From positions 62,001-126,000 of the forward strand of contig CAVSNF010000027.1 in NCBI GenBank assembly GCA_963729195.1: a stretch of 64,000 nt of DNA. Direction: 5' to 3'. This document shows, one piece after another, positions 35,125-45,361 of the stretch; the first letter of the stretch is position 1, and every line of letters begins with the position of its first letter. A model generated the notes under the pieces. It was given only the letters and a program-made list of their open reading frames with translations, was not told where the DNA came from and searched no databases. Made by a program: the position numbers and the translations under genes. This DNA comes from CAVPTL01 sp963729195. GTDB taxonomy: Bacteria; Actinomycetota; Thermoleophilia; Gaiellales; JAICJC01.

Positions 35125-35877
35125 ATGAACGGCAAGAGAGTGATGTTCCTCGGTGGTGCCAGCGGCATCGGCGCGTCCTGCATCCGGCTGTTCGCCGAAC
35201 GCGGCGCGGCGATTGTGTTCGGCGATATTCAGACCGACCGGGGCGAGGAGCTGGCCTCCGAGGTTCGCGCAGCGGGCGGGACGATCTCGTTTCACCCCGC
35301 CGACGCGACCAGCGAAGAGGACGTCGCCAGGCTCACCTCAGCGGCCGTGGACGAGCTGGGCGGGCTGGACGTGTTCGTCAGCATCGCCGGGATCGCCTCG
35401 GCCAGCGCGGTCGAGGAGATGCCCACGGAGATGTGGGACAAGGTCATGGCCGTCAACGTCAAGTCATGCTTTTTGGGAGCGAAGTACACCGTCCCGCACC
35501 TGCGGGCCTCGGGCGCGGGCGTGATTGTGAACACCGCCTCGATCGCCGGCCTGCGGGGCATGGGCTCCGGTTCGGCCCACTACGCCGCATCCAAGGGCGC
35601 GGTGATCGGGTTCACTCGCGCCCTCTCGGCCGAGCTTGCCCCCACCATCCGCGTCAACTGCGTTTGTCCCGGCCACACTCGCACCGGGTTCAACGATCCC
35701 TTCTTCAACATCCGCGGCGGCTACGAGGTGTTCCTCGAGGCCATGCCGGCGATCATTGCGCTGCAGCGCGAAGCCGAGCCGGAGGAGATCGCCCAGGCGA
35801 TGCTGTTCCTGGCCTCCGATCAGTCGTCGTTCATCACCGGCACCCACCTGGTGGTCGACGGGGGCGTGGTTCGGTGA
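35125..35877 (+). CDS. Short-chain dehydrogenase/reductase
   Basis: 250 residues from ATG 35125 (GGAGTG upstream). Classical SDR: cofactor motif GGASGIGASCIRLF, the acidic FGDIQ favouring NAD(H), SIAG, then Ser in VNTASIAGLRG and the catalytic YAASK. C-terminal ITGTHLVVDGG is typical. It is the first gene of the long operon behind the promoter at 34985. It likely oxidises an alcohol intermediate. Confidence 0.92.
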   Translation: MNGKRVMFLGGASGIGASCIRLFAERGAAIVFGDIQTDRGEELASEVRAAGGTISFHPADATSEEDVARLTSAAVDELGGLDVFVSIAGIASASAVEEMPTEMWDKVMAVNVKSCFLGAKYTVPHLRASGAGVIVNTASIAGLRGMGSGSAHYAASKGAVIGFTRALSAELAPTIRVNCVCPGHTRTGFNDPFFNIRGGYEVFLEAMPAIIALQREAEPEEIAQAMLFLASDQSSFITGTHLVVDGGVVR

Positions 35878-35887
35878 TCGACTGCTA

Positions 35888-38017
35888 ATGACGGAGTCGA
35901 CCACGACCAAGGACATGCGGCTGGCGATCGACACCGGCGGGACGTTTACCGACGTCGTGGTGCAACATCCCGGCGGACTGCTGACACTGCACAAGGCGCC
36001 CACCACCCCGCACGACCCGATCGAGGGCATCCTGGAAGCGGTGCGGCGGGCGGCGGAGGCCGACGGGATGTCGACCGCCGAGCTGCTGGGTCGCTGCGAT
36101 ACCGCCATCCACGGCACCACCCGGGCGACCAACGCGATCCTCACCAACACCGCCGCCAAGACGGCGTTTCTGACCACCGCTGGGCATCCCGACGTGCTGG
36201 TGTTTCGGATGGGCGGGCGGGAGCTGCCGTTCGAGCACGCACGCGAGTACCCCGATCCGTACGTGCCCCGGTCGCTCACGTTTGAGATCGACGAGCGGGT
36301 GGACTACCGCGGCGAGGTGGTGCGGCCGCTGGACACCGCCTCCCTGCACACCGTGATCGATCGGCTGGTGGAGCTCGAGGTGGAGGCGGTGGGCGTGTGC
36401 CTTCTGTGGTCGGTATCCAACCCCGCCCACGAGCTGGCGGTGGGCGAGGCCCTGCGGGAACGGGCGCCGGGAATCGCAGTGACGCTGTCGCACGAGCTGA
36501 ACCCGGTCGTGCGTGAGTACCACCGGGCGTCGGCGGCCTGCATCGACGCCTCGCTGAAGCCGCTGATGGCGGAGTACCTGGCCGACCTGGAGTCGCGCCT
36601 GGGCGCTGCCGGGTTTGGCGGCCATCTGCTTGTCTCCAGTGTGGCCGGAGGATTGATGAAGCCTCAGTGGCTGGCCGATGCCCCGATCCACTCGATCAAC
36701 TCCGGGCCGGCCATGGCCCCGGTGGCGGGTCGGCATCACGCCGACCGCGAAGCGCGCAGCCCGATGGCGATCGTGGTCGATGCCGGCGGCACCAGCTTCG
36801 ACGTCAGCGTGGTCCGCAACGGCCGCATTCCGCGCACGCGGGAGACGTGGCTGGGAGACCGATTCGTCGGCCACATCACCGGGTTTCCGTCGGTCGATGT
36901 GCGCACCAGCGGGTCGGGCGGCGGCAGCATCGCCGCGGTCGATGCCGGCGGGCTCTTGACGGTCGGGCCGGAGAGCGCCGGCTCGGTGCCCGGCCCTGTG
37001 TGTTACGGCACCGGCGGCACTCGTGTGACCGTCACCGATGCCAGCGTGATCCTCGGCTACCTCGATCCCAAGCGGCTGGACGCGCTGGGCGTGAGCACCG
37101 ACGTGGAGGCCGCCCGACAGGCGATCACCGAGCAGATCGGCGCGCCCCTGGGCCTCTCCACCGAGGCCGCCGCCGAGGCGGTGATCCGGGTGGTCACCGA
37201 GCAGATGGTGCACGCGGTCGAGGAGGTCACGGTGGAACAGGGGGTCGATCCTCGATCGGCCGTACTGGTTTCAGGTGGCGGCGCCTCCGGTTTCAACGTG
37301 GTCGCCATCGCCGGCCGTCTGGGATGCAGCAAGCTGATCATCCCCCAGACCAGCGCCGGGCTGAGCGCCAGCGGCGGCCTGCTCTCCGACGTGCTGGCAG
37401 AAAGCGCCGTCGCCCTGTTTACGACCTCCACCCAGTTCGAGCGCGAACGCGTCAACGAGGCCCTGGCCACGGTCACACGGCAATGTCTCTCCCAGCTCGA
37501 GGACGCCGGCATCGGCGGTGACGAGGCGACCGTCGAGCTGGTCGCCGAAGCCCGCTACCCGGGACAGGTGTGGGAGATCGAGGTACCGCTGCGCACGGCA
37601 TCGTTCGAGGGGCCCGAGGACATGGCCCAGCTGATCGAGGACTTTCACACCGTGCACGAAGAGGTGTTCGCGGTGCGTGACCCCGATTCGGCGCTGGAGA
37701 TCGTCGGCTGGCGCGCGCGGGCCAGCAGCGCCGTCCAAGCCGATCAAGGGCTGGAGCTGGCGCCGTCCTCGGAGATCGACATCGAGGACACCCGCGCGCT
37801 CTACGTGGGCAGCGAGGGCTGGAAACAGGTGCCGGTGGTCGGCTCGGCCAAGATCACCGAAGTGCGGGGACCAGCGGTGCTCGAACTTCCTGGCACAAGC
37901 ATCGTCTTACACACAGACGCGATCGCAACTCGCAGCTCCAGCGGGACGATCGTGATCACCCCAGCCATATCTGCGGGCGCGACCGCCGCGGAAACACAGG
38001 AGATCCATGTCGCCTGA
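35888..38017 (+). CDS. hyuA: Hydantoinase/oxoprolinase subunit A
   Basis: 709 residues. ATP-binding acetate-kinase-like fold with DTGGTFTDVVV (15-25), CDTAIHGTTRATNAIL, GGTSFDVSV and the SGGGASGFNV block, as in HyuA and 5-oxoprolinase subunit A. With HyuB it forms an ATP-dependent amidohydrolase for hydantoins, N-methylhydantoin, 5-oxoproline or related cyclic amides, or an acetone/acetophenone-type carboxylase. The start at 35888 is 10 bases after the SDR stop, and its end overlaps hyuB by 11 bases. Confidence 0.9.
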   Translation: MTESTTTKDMRLAIDTGGTFTDVVVQHPGGLLTLHKAPTTPHDPIEGILEAVRRAAEADGMSTAELLGRCDTAIHGTTRATNAILTNTAAKTAFLTTAGHPDVLVFRMGGRELPFEHAREYPDPYVPRSLTFEIDERVDYRGEVVRPLDTASLHTVIDRLVELEVEAVGVCLLWSVSNPAHELAVGEALRERAPGIAVTLSHELNPVVREYHRASAACIDASLKPLMAEYLADLESRLGAAGFGGHLLVSSVAGGLMKPQWLADAPIHSINSGPAMAPVAGRHHADREARSPMAIVVDAGGTSFDVSVVRNGRIPRTRETWLGDRFVGHITGFPSVDVRTSGSGGGSIAAVDAGGLLTVGPESAGSVPGPVCYGTGGTRVTVTDASVILGYLDPKRLDALGVSTDVEAARQAITEQIGAPLGLSTEAAAEAVIRVVTEQMVHAVEEVTVEQGVDPRSAVLVSGGGASGFNVVAIAGRLGCSKLIIPQTSAGLSASGGLLSDVLAESAVALFTTSTQFERERVNEALATVTRQCLSQLEDAGIGGDEATVELVAEARYPGQVWEIEVPLRTASFEGPEDMAQLIEDFHTVHEEVFAVRDPDSALEIVGWRARASSAVQADQGLELAPSSEIDIEDTRALYVGSEGWKQVPVVGSAKITEVRGPAVLELPGTSIVLHTDAIATRSSSGTIVITPAISAGATAAETQEIHVA

Positions 38018-39824
38018 GAGCCGGCTCGCCGACACAACTGACCGACCCACCTTCGATCCGGTCGACCTGGCCGTGCTCTCCAGCCGCTTCACCGCAATCG
38101 TGCGCAGCATGTCCAACACGCTGATCCGCACCGGCCGCTCGGTGATTCTGAATCAGGGCCGTGATTTCTCGTGCTGCGTCATCACCGCCCAGGACGAGTT
38201 GTTCGCGATGGCCGAGAGCATCCCCCTGCATCTGCTGTGCGGGCCCGATCTGACGGCTCGCAGCATGAAGCAGTTCCACCCGGATTTCCGCCCCGGCGAC
38301 GCGTTCATCCACAACTCGCCGTATCACGGCAACTCTCACGCCGCGGACATGTCCATCCTGGTGCCGGTGTTCGACGATGACGGCAACCATCGCTTCACGG
38401 TGCTCAGCAAGGCCCACCTGGCCGACATCGGCAACGCCGAGCCCACCTCCTACTTCGCAATGGCCAGGAATGTGTACGAAGAGGGGGCGGTGATCCTGCC
38501 CTGCGTCAAGGTGCAGAGCAACTACACCGACATCGAGGACGTGATCCGCATGTGCCGCACGCGGATCCGTGTGCCCGACCAGTGGTGGGGGGACTACCTG
38601 GCGCTGCTCGGCTCGGTGCGCGTGGGCGAGCGCGAGGTCAGGGAGTTGGCGGAGGATGTCGGCTGGGACAGGCTGGACGCGTTCGTCCCGGCGTGGCTGG
38701 ACTACAGCGAAGGTCGCATGGCCGAGGCCATCCGCCGGCTGCCCAACGGCAAGCTGACCGTGCAGGCCGAGCACGACCCCTTCGAGCGGGCGCCCGACGG
38801 GGTGTCGCTGAACATCTCGGTCGAGATCTCCGACGACGAGATCGAGGTCGACCTGCGCGACAATCCCGACTGCCAGGCGTTCGGCCTGAACCTGACCGAG
38901 GCGACCTCGCGCGCGGCGGCGATGCTGGGCGTGATGAACGCCATCAACGGCTACGCGCCGCCGAACGCCGGCGCCTTTCGGCGGCTACGGATACTGGTAC
39001 GCGAGAACTGCTGCGTGGGCATCCCCCGGCATCCCGCCAGCTGCTCGGTGGCGACCTGCAATCTGGTCGACCGGGTGGGCAACGCGGTGCAGCGGGCGAT
39101 CGCCGAGATGGCTGACGGGTACGGGATGGCTGAGGTGGGGCTGAGCATCCCTGCGTCGCTTGCGGTGATTTCGGGGAACGACCCGCGTCACGACGATGAG
39201 CCGTACGTCGACCAGATCGTGCTCGCCTACACCGGCGGACCCGGAGGGCCGTCGGCCGACGGCTGGCTGACATTCGCCGGTCTGACCGATGCCGGAGTGC
39301 TGCAATGGAACTCGGTCGAGCTGGACGAGCTGCGGTTTCCGATCCGGATCGACCTGCAGCAGATCGCGATCGACACCGAGGGGGTGGGCCGGCGGCGGGG
39401 AGCGCCGGCTGCCGAGCTCGAGTTCACGGCCACCGACGGCGTGATCGACTGCATGTACCTCAGCGACGGCACCATCAACCCGCCGCTGGGCGTGCGCGGC
39501 GGTGGGCCCGGCGCGACCGCGCGGCAGGCGCTGCGCGGCCCCGACGGCGTCGTGCGCGACACCGATCTGTGCGCCCGGCTGCAACTGCGACCGGGGACGA
39601 CGCTGGTCGCCCGCTGCTGTGGCGGCGGCGGATACGGCGATCCGCTGGAGCGCGAGCCGGCGCGAGTCGCAAAGGACGTGCGCGAGCGCTACGTCAGCCA
39701 CCAACGAGCCTTTGACCGGTACGGAGTCGTGTTGGACGCGAACGGTGGGGTCGATCCTCCCGCGACGGAATTGCGGCGCGCAGCGCTGCGTTCGAACAAG
39801 GAGGCGGCAGCAATACCGAATTGA
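38007..39824 (+). CDS. hyuB: Hydantoinase/oxoprolinase subunit B (first copy)
   Basis: 605 residues, intact. HyuB signatures: FDPVDLAVLSSRFTAIVRSM, the metal-site region GDAFIHNSPYHGNSHAADM, KAHLADIGNAEPTSYFAMA, DNPDCQAFGLNLTEATSRAAAM and the C-terminal ARCCGGGGYGDPLER. It pairs with HyuA upstream (overlapping ATG). A second HyuB is encoded 9.5 kb further on in the same operon. Confidence 0.92.
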   Translation: MSPESRLADTTDRPTFDPVDLAVLSSRFTAIVRSMSNTLIRTGRSVILNQGRDFSCCVITAQDELFAMAESIPLHLLCGPDLTARSMKQFHPDFRPGDAFIHNSPYHGNSHAADMSILVPVFDDDGNHRFTVLSKAHLADIGNAEPTSYFAMARNVYEEGAVILPCVKVQSNYTDIEDVIRMCRTRIRVPDQWWGDYLALLGSVRVGEREVRELAEDVGWDRLDAFVPAWLDYSEGRMAEAIRRLPNGKLTVQAEHDPFERAPDGVSLNISVEISDDEIEVDLRDNPDCQAFGLNLTEATSRAAAMLGVMNAINGYAPPNAGAFRRLRILVRENCCVGIPRHPASCSVATCNLVDRVGNAVQRAIAEMADGYGMAEVGLSIPASLAVISGNDPRHDDEPYVDQIVLAYTGGPGGPSADGWLTFAGLTDAGVLQWNSVELDELRFPIRIDLQQIAIDTEGVGRRRGAPAAELEFTATDGVIDCMYLSDGTINPPLGVRGGGPGATARQALRGPDGVVRDTDLCARLQLRPGTTLVARCCGGGGYGDPLEREPARVAKDVRERYVSHQRAFDRYGVVLDANGGVDPPATELRRAALRSNKEAAAIPN

Positions 39825-39894
39825 TCGAGACGAGCGCGGTGGTTGGGCATCACGCGCTCAGTGCCACCACGTATCCCACGAGGAAAGGACGAGC

Positions 39895-41070
39895 GTGTCA
39901 ACCGACGATAACTCTGAGAAGCGGTACGCTGGGCGCCCGACGAGCCGCAAGAAGTTCCTCCAAGATGGAGCTGCACTTGCCGGGTCACTCGTCGGCGCAT
40001 CGGCCCTGGCCGGTTGCGGCAGCTCTTCGAGCAGCGGCAGCAGCGCCCCGACCAGCGCCCCCGCAGCCGCGGCGCCGACGATCCACCCCAAGGTGGACGG
40101 CGATATCAACTTCCTGACGTTCGCCGAGTACATCCCGCCGGACGTCGTCACCGCGTTCGAGAAGAAGTACGGCGTCAAGGTCAACCAGAGCTTCTACTCC
40201 ACCCAGCCCGAAATGGTGACCAAGATGGCCACCAATGCTCCCATCGACCTGGTGCTGTCCGACTCGGCTCCGATGCCACAGCTCCTGGCCGGCAAGCTGC
40301 TGCAGGCGTTCGACATGAATGACCTCAAGAACGCCGACCAGCTGGACGGGTACTTCAAGGCGCCGTGGTGGGACAACGGCAAATACCGCTACTCGGTGCC
40401 CTACGGCGCCGGCCCCACCGGGATCATGTGGCGCAAGGACAAGGTCAAGAACCTCACCAACACCTGGAACGACATCTTCGACCACCCCGAGGCCAATGGG
40501 CATATCTATCTGCTCAGCCAGCAGGGTGACACGATGGGCATGGCGCTGGTCAAGAACGGCTACGGCTGTAACTCGGGCGATCCCGCCGAGGTGCAGAAGG
40601 CCACCCAGTCGCTGCTCGATCTGAAGCCCAACGTGGCCAAGTTCACGACCGACCTGGGTCCGGTGATCGCCAGCGGCGACGCCTACCTGATGGAGGGCTG
40701 GACGACCCAGATCTACCAGGGTCTGGTGCAGGCCAAGGATCCCTCGCTGGTCGGCTTCTCGGTGCCGCCCTCCGGTCCGCTTTTGGCGTGTGACTGCCTG
40801 TCGGTGGGCGTGAACGCCCAGGCTCCGGGGACGGCGCTTTTGTTCATGGACTGGATGATGCGGTATGACAACAACTACAAGCTGGGCGCGTTCACGTTGC
40901 AGCGCACCGGTGGCAAGGGTGGCGACGCCGCCTACGAGAAGGCCATCGGCGCCTATCCCGCGTTCAACTACGACAAGGCGATCTTCACCAACCCGAAGAA
41001 CTGGAAAATCAACCCCACCGGGGAACGGCTTGCCCTGTGGAACCAGGCGTGGTCGCAGGTCATCGCCTGA
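39895..41070 (+). CDS. Polyamine-type ABC substrate-binding lipoprotein (PotD-like)
   Basis: 391 residues from GTG 39895 (AGGAAAGG upstream). The N-terminus has a Tat-like SRKKFLQDGAALAGSLVGAS (RK instead of RR) and lipobox LAGC, followed by a Ser/Ala/Pro linker. The mature part reads INFLTFAEYIPPDVVTAFEKK, VPYGAGPTGIMWRKDKV and LMEGWTTQIYQG, typical of spermidine/putrescine-binding proteins. It delivers substrate to the PotBCA-like transporter that follows. Confidence 0.9.
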   Translation: MSTDDNSEKRYAGRPTSRKKFLQDGAALAGSLVGASALAGCGSSSSSGSSAPTSAPAAAAPTIHPKVDGDINFLTFAEYIPPDVVTAFEKKYGVKVNQSFYSTQPEMVTKMATNAPIDLVLSDSAPMPQLLAGKLLQAFDMNDLKNADQLDGYFKAPWWDNGKYRYSVPYGAGPTGIMWRKDKVKNLTNTWNDIFDHPEANGHIYLLSQQGDTMGMALVKNGYGCNSGDPAEVQKATQSLLDLKPNVAKFTTDLGPVIASGDAYLMEGWTTQIYQGLVQAKDPSLVGFSVPPSGPLLACDCLSVGVNAQAPGTALLFMDWMMRYDNNYKLGAFTLQRTGGKGGDAAYEKAIGAYPAFNYDKAIFTNPKNWKINPTGERLALWNQAWSQVIA

Positions 41071-41121
41071 CGGCTGCGTAGGACTGATGTAAAGCATGCA
41101 AACTTGGGGATCACGAGAAGG

Positions 41122-42015
41122 ATGAGGCAGCCCCGCTGGTTGGACGCTGTGTTCCTGCTGCCGGGTGGTCTGATCCTGGCTCTCCTTTTCGTGGTCCCCA
41201 TGATCTTCGTGGTGGTGTACTCGTTCGGCACGATCAACGTGCTGGGACTGCCGGTACTCGGCTTCACCACCATCAACTACCAAAACGTGTTCGAGCCGTT
41301 CTACGTGCCCACGATCGTCAGGACGGTGGAGTACGCCGGCCTGACCACGATCATCTGCGTCACGCTGGCCTATCCGCTGGCGTACTTCGCCACCCGCTTT
41401 GCCGGCGGTTGGGACAAGATCATCATCGCCGCCATCATCCTCACCTGGGTGGTCGACTACCTGGTCAGGATCTATGCCTGGACGGCGATCCTCGACTACA
41501 ACGGGTTCGTCAACAGCTTCCTGATCGACATCGGCGTCGGCCGACAGACGTTCATACCCAGCACCACGGCGGTGATCGCCGGGCTCGTGTACGGCTACCT
41601 GCCACTCACGATCCTGCCCATCTACGCCTCGCTGGGGAACCTCGACCGGGCACTGATCGACGCCGGCAAGGATCTCTACGGCGGGCCGCGGCAAACGTTT
41701 CTGCACGTCACCCTGCCGGCCACCGCCGCGGGCATCGTGGGCGGCGCGGTGCTGACCTTCTTCCCGGCGCTGGGTGATTTCGCCACCGCCCAGTTCCTGG
41801 GTGGCCCGAATCAGAGCATGATCGGCAACCTGATCGCCCAGCAGTTCACCGGGCAGGGCTCGATCCCGTTCGGCTCGGCCTTGACGGTGGTGCTGCTGTT
41901 GATCCTGTTCGTCGGAGTGGGGCTGATCGCGCTGCTTTCGCGGCAGGGCTTTCGGCTGGCAGCCGGCCGGGTCACGCGCGACGTGGTGCGCGAGGGGATG
42001 GCGGGCTCGGCGTGA
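41122..42015 (+). CDS. Polyamine-type ABC permease (PotB-like)
   Basis: 297 residues from ATG 41122 (a TTG at 41104 is possible). Six helices, first LLPGGLILALLFVVPMIFVV. The EAA loop reads LGNLDRALIDAGKDLYGGPR-TF, the coupling site for the ATPase. The stop overlaps the GTG of the second permease (GTGA at 42012). Confidence 0.9.
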   Translation: MRQPRWLDAVFLLPGGLILALLFVVPMIFVVVYSFGTINVLGLPVLGFTTINYQNVFEPFYVPTIVRTVEYAGLTTIICVTLAYPLAYFATRFAGGWDKIIIAAIILTWVVDYLVRIYAWTAILDYNGFVNSFLIDIGVGRQTFIPSTTAVIAGLVYGYLPLTILPIYASLGNLDRALIDAGKDLYGGPRQTFLHVTLPATAAGIVGGAVLTFFPALGDFATAQFLGGPNQSMIGNLIAQQFTGQGSIPFGSALTVVLLLILFVGVGLIALLSRQGFRLAAGRVTRDVVREGMAGSA

Positions 42016-42855
42016 GCAGGCGGCGGTCAAAGGGATTCGATCGGCCCAGGTTCCTGTGGGTCACGGTGGTCGCGGTACTCGCGTTCATGTTCACGCCGCT
42101 GGTGGTGGTGGTGCTGTTCTCGCTCAACTCGACCAAGCTCGCTGGTGAACTTCACCGGCTTCAGCACCCAGTGGTACCACGAGGCATTGACCAGCCCCGA
42201 CTGGCACGCCTCGATGCGGGTGAGCGTCGAGATCGCGGTGGTGACCACGATCGTGTGCGCGATCGTGGGGACGCTGCTGGCGCTGGGGTTGCAGCGCGGC
42301 GCCCGGGCGGCGACCAGGCCGCTGGACGGCACCATCGTGGTGCGGCTGGTGGCGCCCGAGACGGCCACTGCGGTGGCCACGCTGCTGCTGTTCTCCGAGC
42401 TGGGAGTGGTGCTGGGCAATCGCACCATCGAGCTGGCCATGATCGCGTTTTGCATCCCGTTCGTGACCGTGGTGGTGCGCAGCCGGCTGGCCAGCATCAA
42501 CCCCGAGATCGAACAGGGCGCGCTCGACCTCGGCGCCACGCCGATCGGCGCGCTGCGGCTGGTGGTGCTGCCGCTCCTGTGGCCGTCGATCGCCGCCGCC
42601 AGCATGCTCTGCTTCGTGCTCACCTTCGACGACTTCGTGACCGCCAACTTCACCGCCGGCCTGGGAGATCCGCCGCTGCCGCTGCGCATCTACAGCATGC
42701 TTCGCTTCGGCGTCACCCCGGTGGTGAACGCGATCGGTGTGATCATGATGGTGATCGCCCTGACCTGTGTCGGCATCGGCCTTTTGATGTTGCAGGTGGC
42801 GCGGCGGCGTACCGCCACCCAGTTCCAGCGGCTGGAGGCGGCAGATGGCGAGTGA
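42012..42855 (+). CDS. Polyamine-type ABC permease (PotC-like), one frameshift
   Basis: About 281 codons. First helix WVTVVAVLAFMFTPLVVVVL, then after a one-base frame change near 42140 (between SLNSTKL and NFTGFSTQWY) the remaining helices and the EAA loop NPEIEQGALDLGATPIGALR. Conservation across the break suggests an indel. It overlaps the ATPase start by 11 bases. Confidence 0.87.
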
Positions 42856-44011
42856 TCCCGCAGTCACCGCGTCGCTTCGCTCGATTACCAAGGCGTTCGC
42901 CGGCCAGGTGGCCGTGGACGATCTCAACCTCGACATCCTGGCGGGCGAGTTCTTCTCGATCCTGGGGCCGTCGGGCTGCGGCAAGACCACCACCCTGCGC
43001 ATGCTGGGCGGATTTCTGGTGCCCGATCAGGGCGAGATCTTCCTGGCCGGCAAGGACGTCACCGACGTGCCTCCCTACCGCCGCGACGTGAACACCGTGT
43101 TTCAGTCCTACGCCCTGTTCGAGCACCTGAACGTGGCCGAGAACGTGGCCTTCGGGCTCAAGCGAAAGCGGGTGCCGCGCAAGGAGATCGTCCGCCGGGT
43201 GGGCGAGATGCTCGAGCTGGTCAACCTCAGTGATCGTGCCCAGGCGCGGCCGCGCGAGCTTTCCGGCGGCCAGCAGCAGCGGGTGGCGCTCGCCCGCGCG
43301 CTGGTGAACATGCCGGCGCTGCTGCTCTTGGACGAGCCGTTGGGGGCGCTCGACCTCAAGCTCCGCCGCCAGATGCAGGTCGAGCTGAAGACGATCCAGC
43401 GGGAGATGGGGATCACCTTCGTGTTCGTGACGCACGATCAGGAAGAGGCGCTGACCATGTCCGACCGGATCGCGGTCATGAACGGCGGCCGGTTGGAGCA
43501 GGTGGCGCCTGCCGCCGAGATCTACGAGCGCCCCGCCACCGCCTTTGCCGCCGGCTTCATCGGCGCGTCCAACATGCTCTCCTGCAAGGCCGTGGGAGAT
43601 CACGCCGAGATCGACGGCCTCGCCGACGTGCCGTTTCCGCCCGGCCCGCGGAGCTGGAGCGATGGCGATTCGCTTTTGATGGCGATCCGCCCGGAGAAGC
43701 TCTTCATCGCCCCGCCGGAGGGCCACGACGGTCCTGTGCTGGAGGCGGTGGTGGCCGACGCGGTGTTCCTCGGCGCCACCACCCTGCTGGATCTGCGGGC
43801 CGGCACCGACGTCGCCTTTCGGGCTGTCGAGTTCCACCCGCCGGGGGTCGCCGCCGGCCGCTACCAGCCGGGCGATCGCGTGCGCGTGGGCTGGAACCCG
43901 GCGGACGCGCAGTTCTTCCCGGACGACCGATCCGCGCAATCCGGCTCGCGCCCGCCCGCAGGCGGCGCCACCGAACCCGTCATCAATCTCGAAGTTGGAG
44001 GAACAACGTGA
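42845..44011 (+). CDS. Polyamine-type ABC ATPase (PotA-like)
   Basis: 388 residues, intact. Walker A GPSGCGKTTT (41-50), Q-loop QSYALFEH, signature LSGGQQQRVALARAL, Walker B LLLLDEPLGALD, switch His in FVTHDQEEA, then a TOBE-like C-terminal regulatory domain (GDSLLMAIRPEKL). It energises the importer made with the two permeases and the binding protein. The stop overlaps the aminotransferase GTG (GTGA at 44008). Confidence 0.93.
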   Translation: MASDPAVTASLRSITKAFAGQVAVDDLNLDILAGEFFSILGPSGCGKTTTLRMLGGFLVPDQGEIFLAGKDVTDVPPYRRDVNTVFQSYALFEHLNVAENVAFGLKRKRVPRKEIVRRVGEMLELVNLSDRAQARPRELSGGQQQRVALARALVNMPALLLLDEPLGALDLKLRRQMQVELKTIQREMGITFVFVTHDQEEALTMSDRIAVMNGGRLEQVAPAAEIYERPATAFAAGFIGASNMLSCKAVGDHAEIDGLADVPFPPGPRSWSDGDSLLMAIRPEKLFIAPPEGHDGPVLEAVVADAVFLGATTLLDLRAGTDVAFRAVEFHPPGVAAGRYQPGDRVRVGWNPADAQFFPDDRSAQSGSRPPAGGATEPVINLEVGGTT

Positions 44012-45333
44012 CCCGACTGCTGTCATCCATGAGCGCGCCCGGACAGCGGCATGCGCTTCAGGCTGTTCGCGGGCGAGGGACGCGCTTGACCCTGGAGGAC
44101 GGGCGGACGGTGATCGATGCGGGAGCGATGAGCGCCAACATCCTGGGGCATTGCCATCCCGAGGTGGTCGCGGCCGTGCAGGCTGCGGCCGAGTCGGTCA
44201 ACGTGGGCGACATGGTCGGCTACCCGCCGCGCGAGCAGGCCGCCGAGGATCTGCTCGACTTCGGGTTCAAGGGTGAGGAGTGGGTGGGCAGCGTCGCCTT
44301 CTTCGTGTCCTCCAGCGAGGCCTGTGACCTGGGGCTGTCGCTGGCCCAGATGCTGACCGGCCGCGATCCGCTGGTGTGCCGGAAAAGCAGCTATCACGGC
44401 GGTGTCGGCCTGGCCCGCGAGGTCAGCCATCACCCCATGTGGAACACCTCGCTGGCGTCGCTGGAGGGTGGGTTCCAGGCCCGCCAGAGCCTGGCCGAAA
44501 CGCGCGAGATCCCGATGCCCGAGTGCGGCCGAGCGTTCCAGGGGCCCGATCACGTATGCAGTGAGTCGTGCCTGTTGGGCGCCCCCGAAGCATTGACTGA
44601 CGCTGCCGCGGTGATCATGGATTATTCGCAGGGCGGCGTGGTGCCCTCGGCCCAGTACCAGGACACGCTGGCGAATATGGCCCGAGACGCCGGGGCGCTG
44701 TGGGTGGCCGACGAGACCGTCACCGCGCTTGGCCGGATGGGCCACGGCATGGCATTCCAGCGGGGATCGACCCGTCCCGACATGGTCACGATGGGTAAGG
44801 GCATCACCGGCGGGGCGGTGCCCGCCGGCGCGCTGGTACTGTCGAAGGAGATCGTCGAGGAGATCGGCGAGCGCCGCTGGATGACCTCAAGCACCTATCG
44901 CGGCCACCCGCTGGCGGTGGCCGCGGTGTCCACGGTGGTGCGGGTGATCGACCGCGAAGGGCTGGTCGACCGGGCCGCCCGGCTGGGTGAGTCGCTGGGC
45001 CCGGACCTGCTCTCCATCGCCGCGTCGCATCCGTGCGTCGAGAACATCATCGGCGAGGGCCTCAGCTGGCTGATCCACATCGCCGAGCCCGATCGGGCAC
45101 TGGACGAGGACGAGTGGTACGGCGACGGTCAGCACTCGGGCATCAGCACCGCGGTGCACCACACGATTCTCGATCAGGGCGTGTTGATCCCCGAGTTCAG
45201 CGGCGAGCGGCTGTGGATCGTGCCGCCGCTGATCATCTCCGAGGACGACCTGGCCGCGGCGCTGCAGGCGCTCGACAACGCGCTCACGATCGGCGATCAG
45301 ATGCTCGAGACCGCCGGCGTGGCCGGCGAGTAG
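44008..45333 (+). CDS. Class III PLP-dependent aminotransferase (first)
   Basis: 441 residues. Class III features: GAMSANILGHCHPEVVAAV, VADETVTALGRMGHGMAF (Asp for the pyridine nitrogen) and the PLP Lys in TMGKGITGGAVPAGAL (about K264). An unusual Cys-containing stretch (PDHVCSESCLLG) lies mid-protein. Substrates are typically omega-amines or beta-amino acids, which fits a polyamine-type importer upstream. The GTG start overlaps the ATPase stop. Confidence 0.9.
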   Translation: MTRLLSSMSAPGQRHALQAVRGRGTRLTLEDGRTVIDAGAMSANILGHCHPEVVAAVQAAAESVNVGDMVGYPPREQAAEDLLDFGFKGEEWVGSVAFFVSSSEACDLGLSLAQMLTGRDPLVCRKSSYHGGVGLAREVSHHPMWNTSLASLEGGFQARQSLAETREIPMPECGRAFQGPDHVCSESCLLGAPEALTDAAAVIMDYSQGGVVPSAQYQDTLANMARDAGALWVADETVTALGRMGHGMAFQRGSTRPDMVTMGKGITGGAVPAGALVLSKEIVEEIGERRWMTSSTYRGHPLAVAAVSTVVRVIDREGLVDRAARLGESLGPDLLSIAASHPCVENIIGEGLSWLIHIAEPDRALDEDEWYGDGQHSGISTAVHHTILDQGVLIPEFSGERLWIVPPLIISEDDLAAALQALDNALTIGDQMLETAGVAGE

Positions 45334-45361
45334 CGAGTAGCAACCACACGAATGCGAAGGG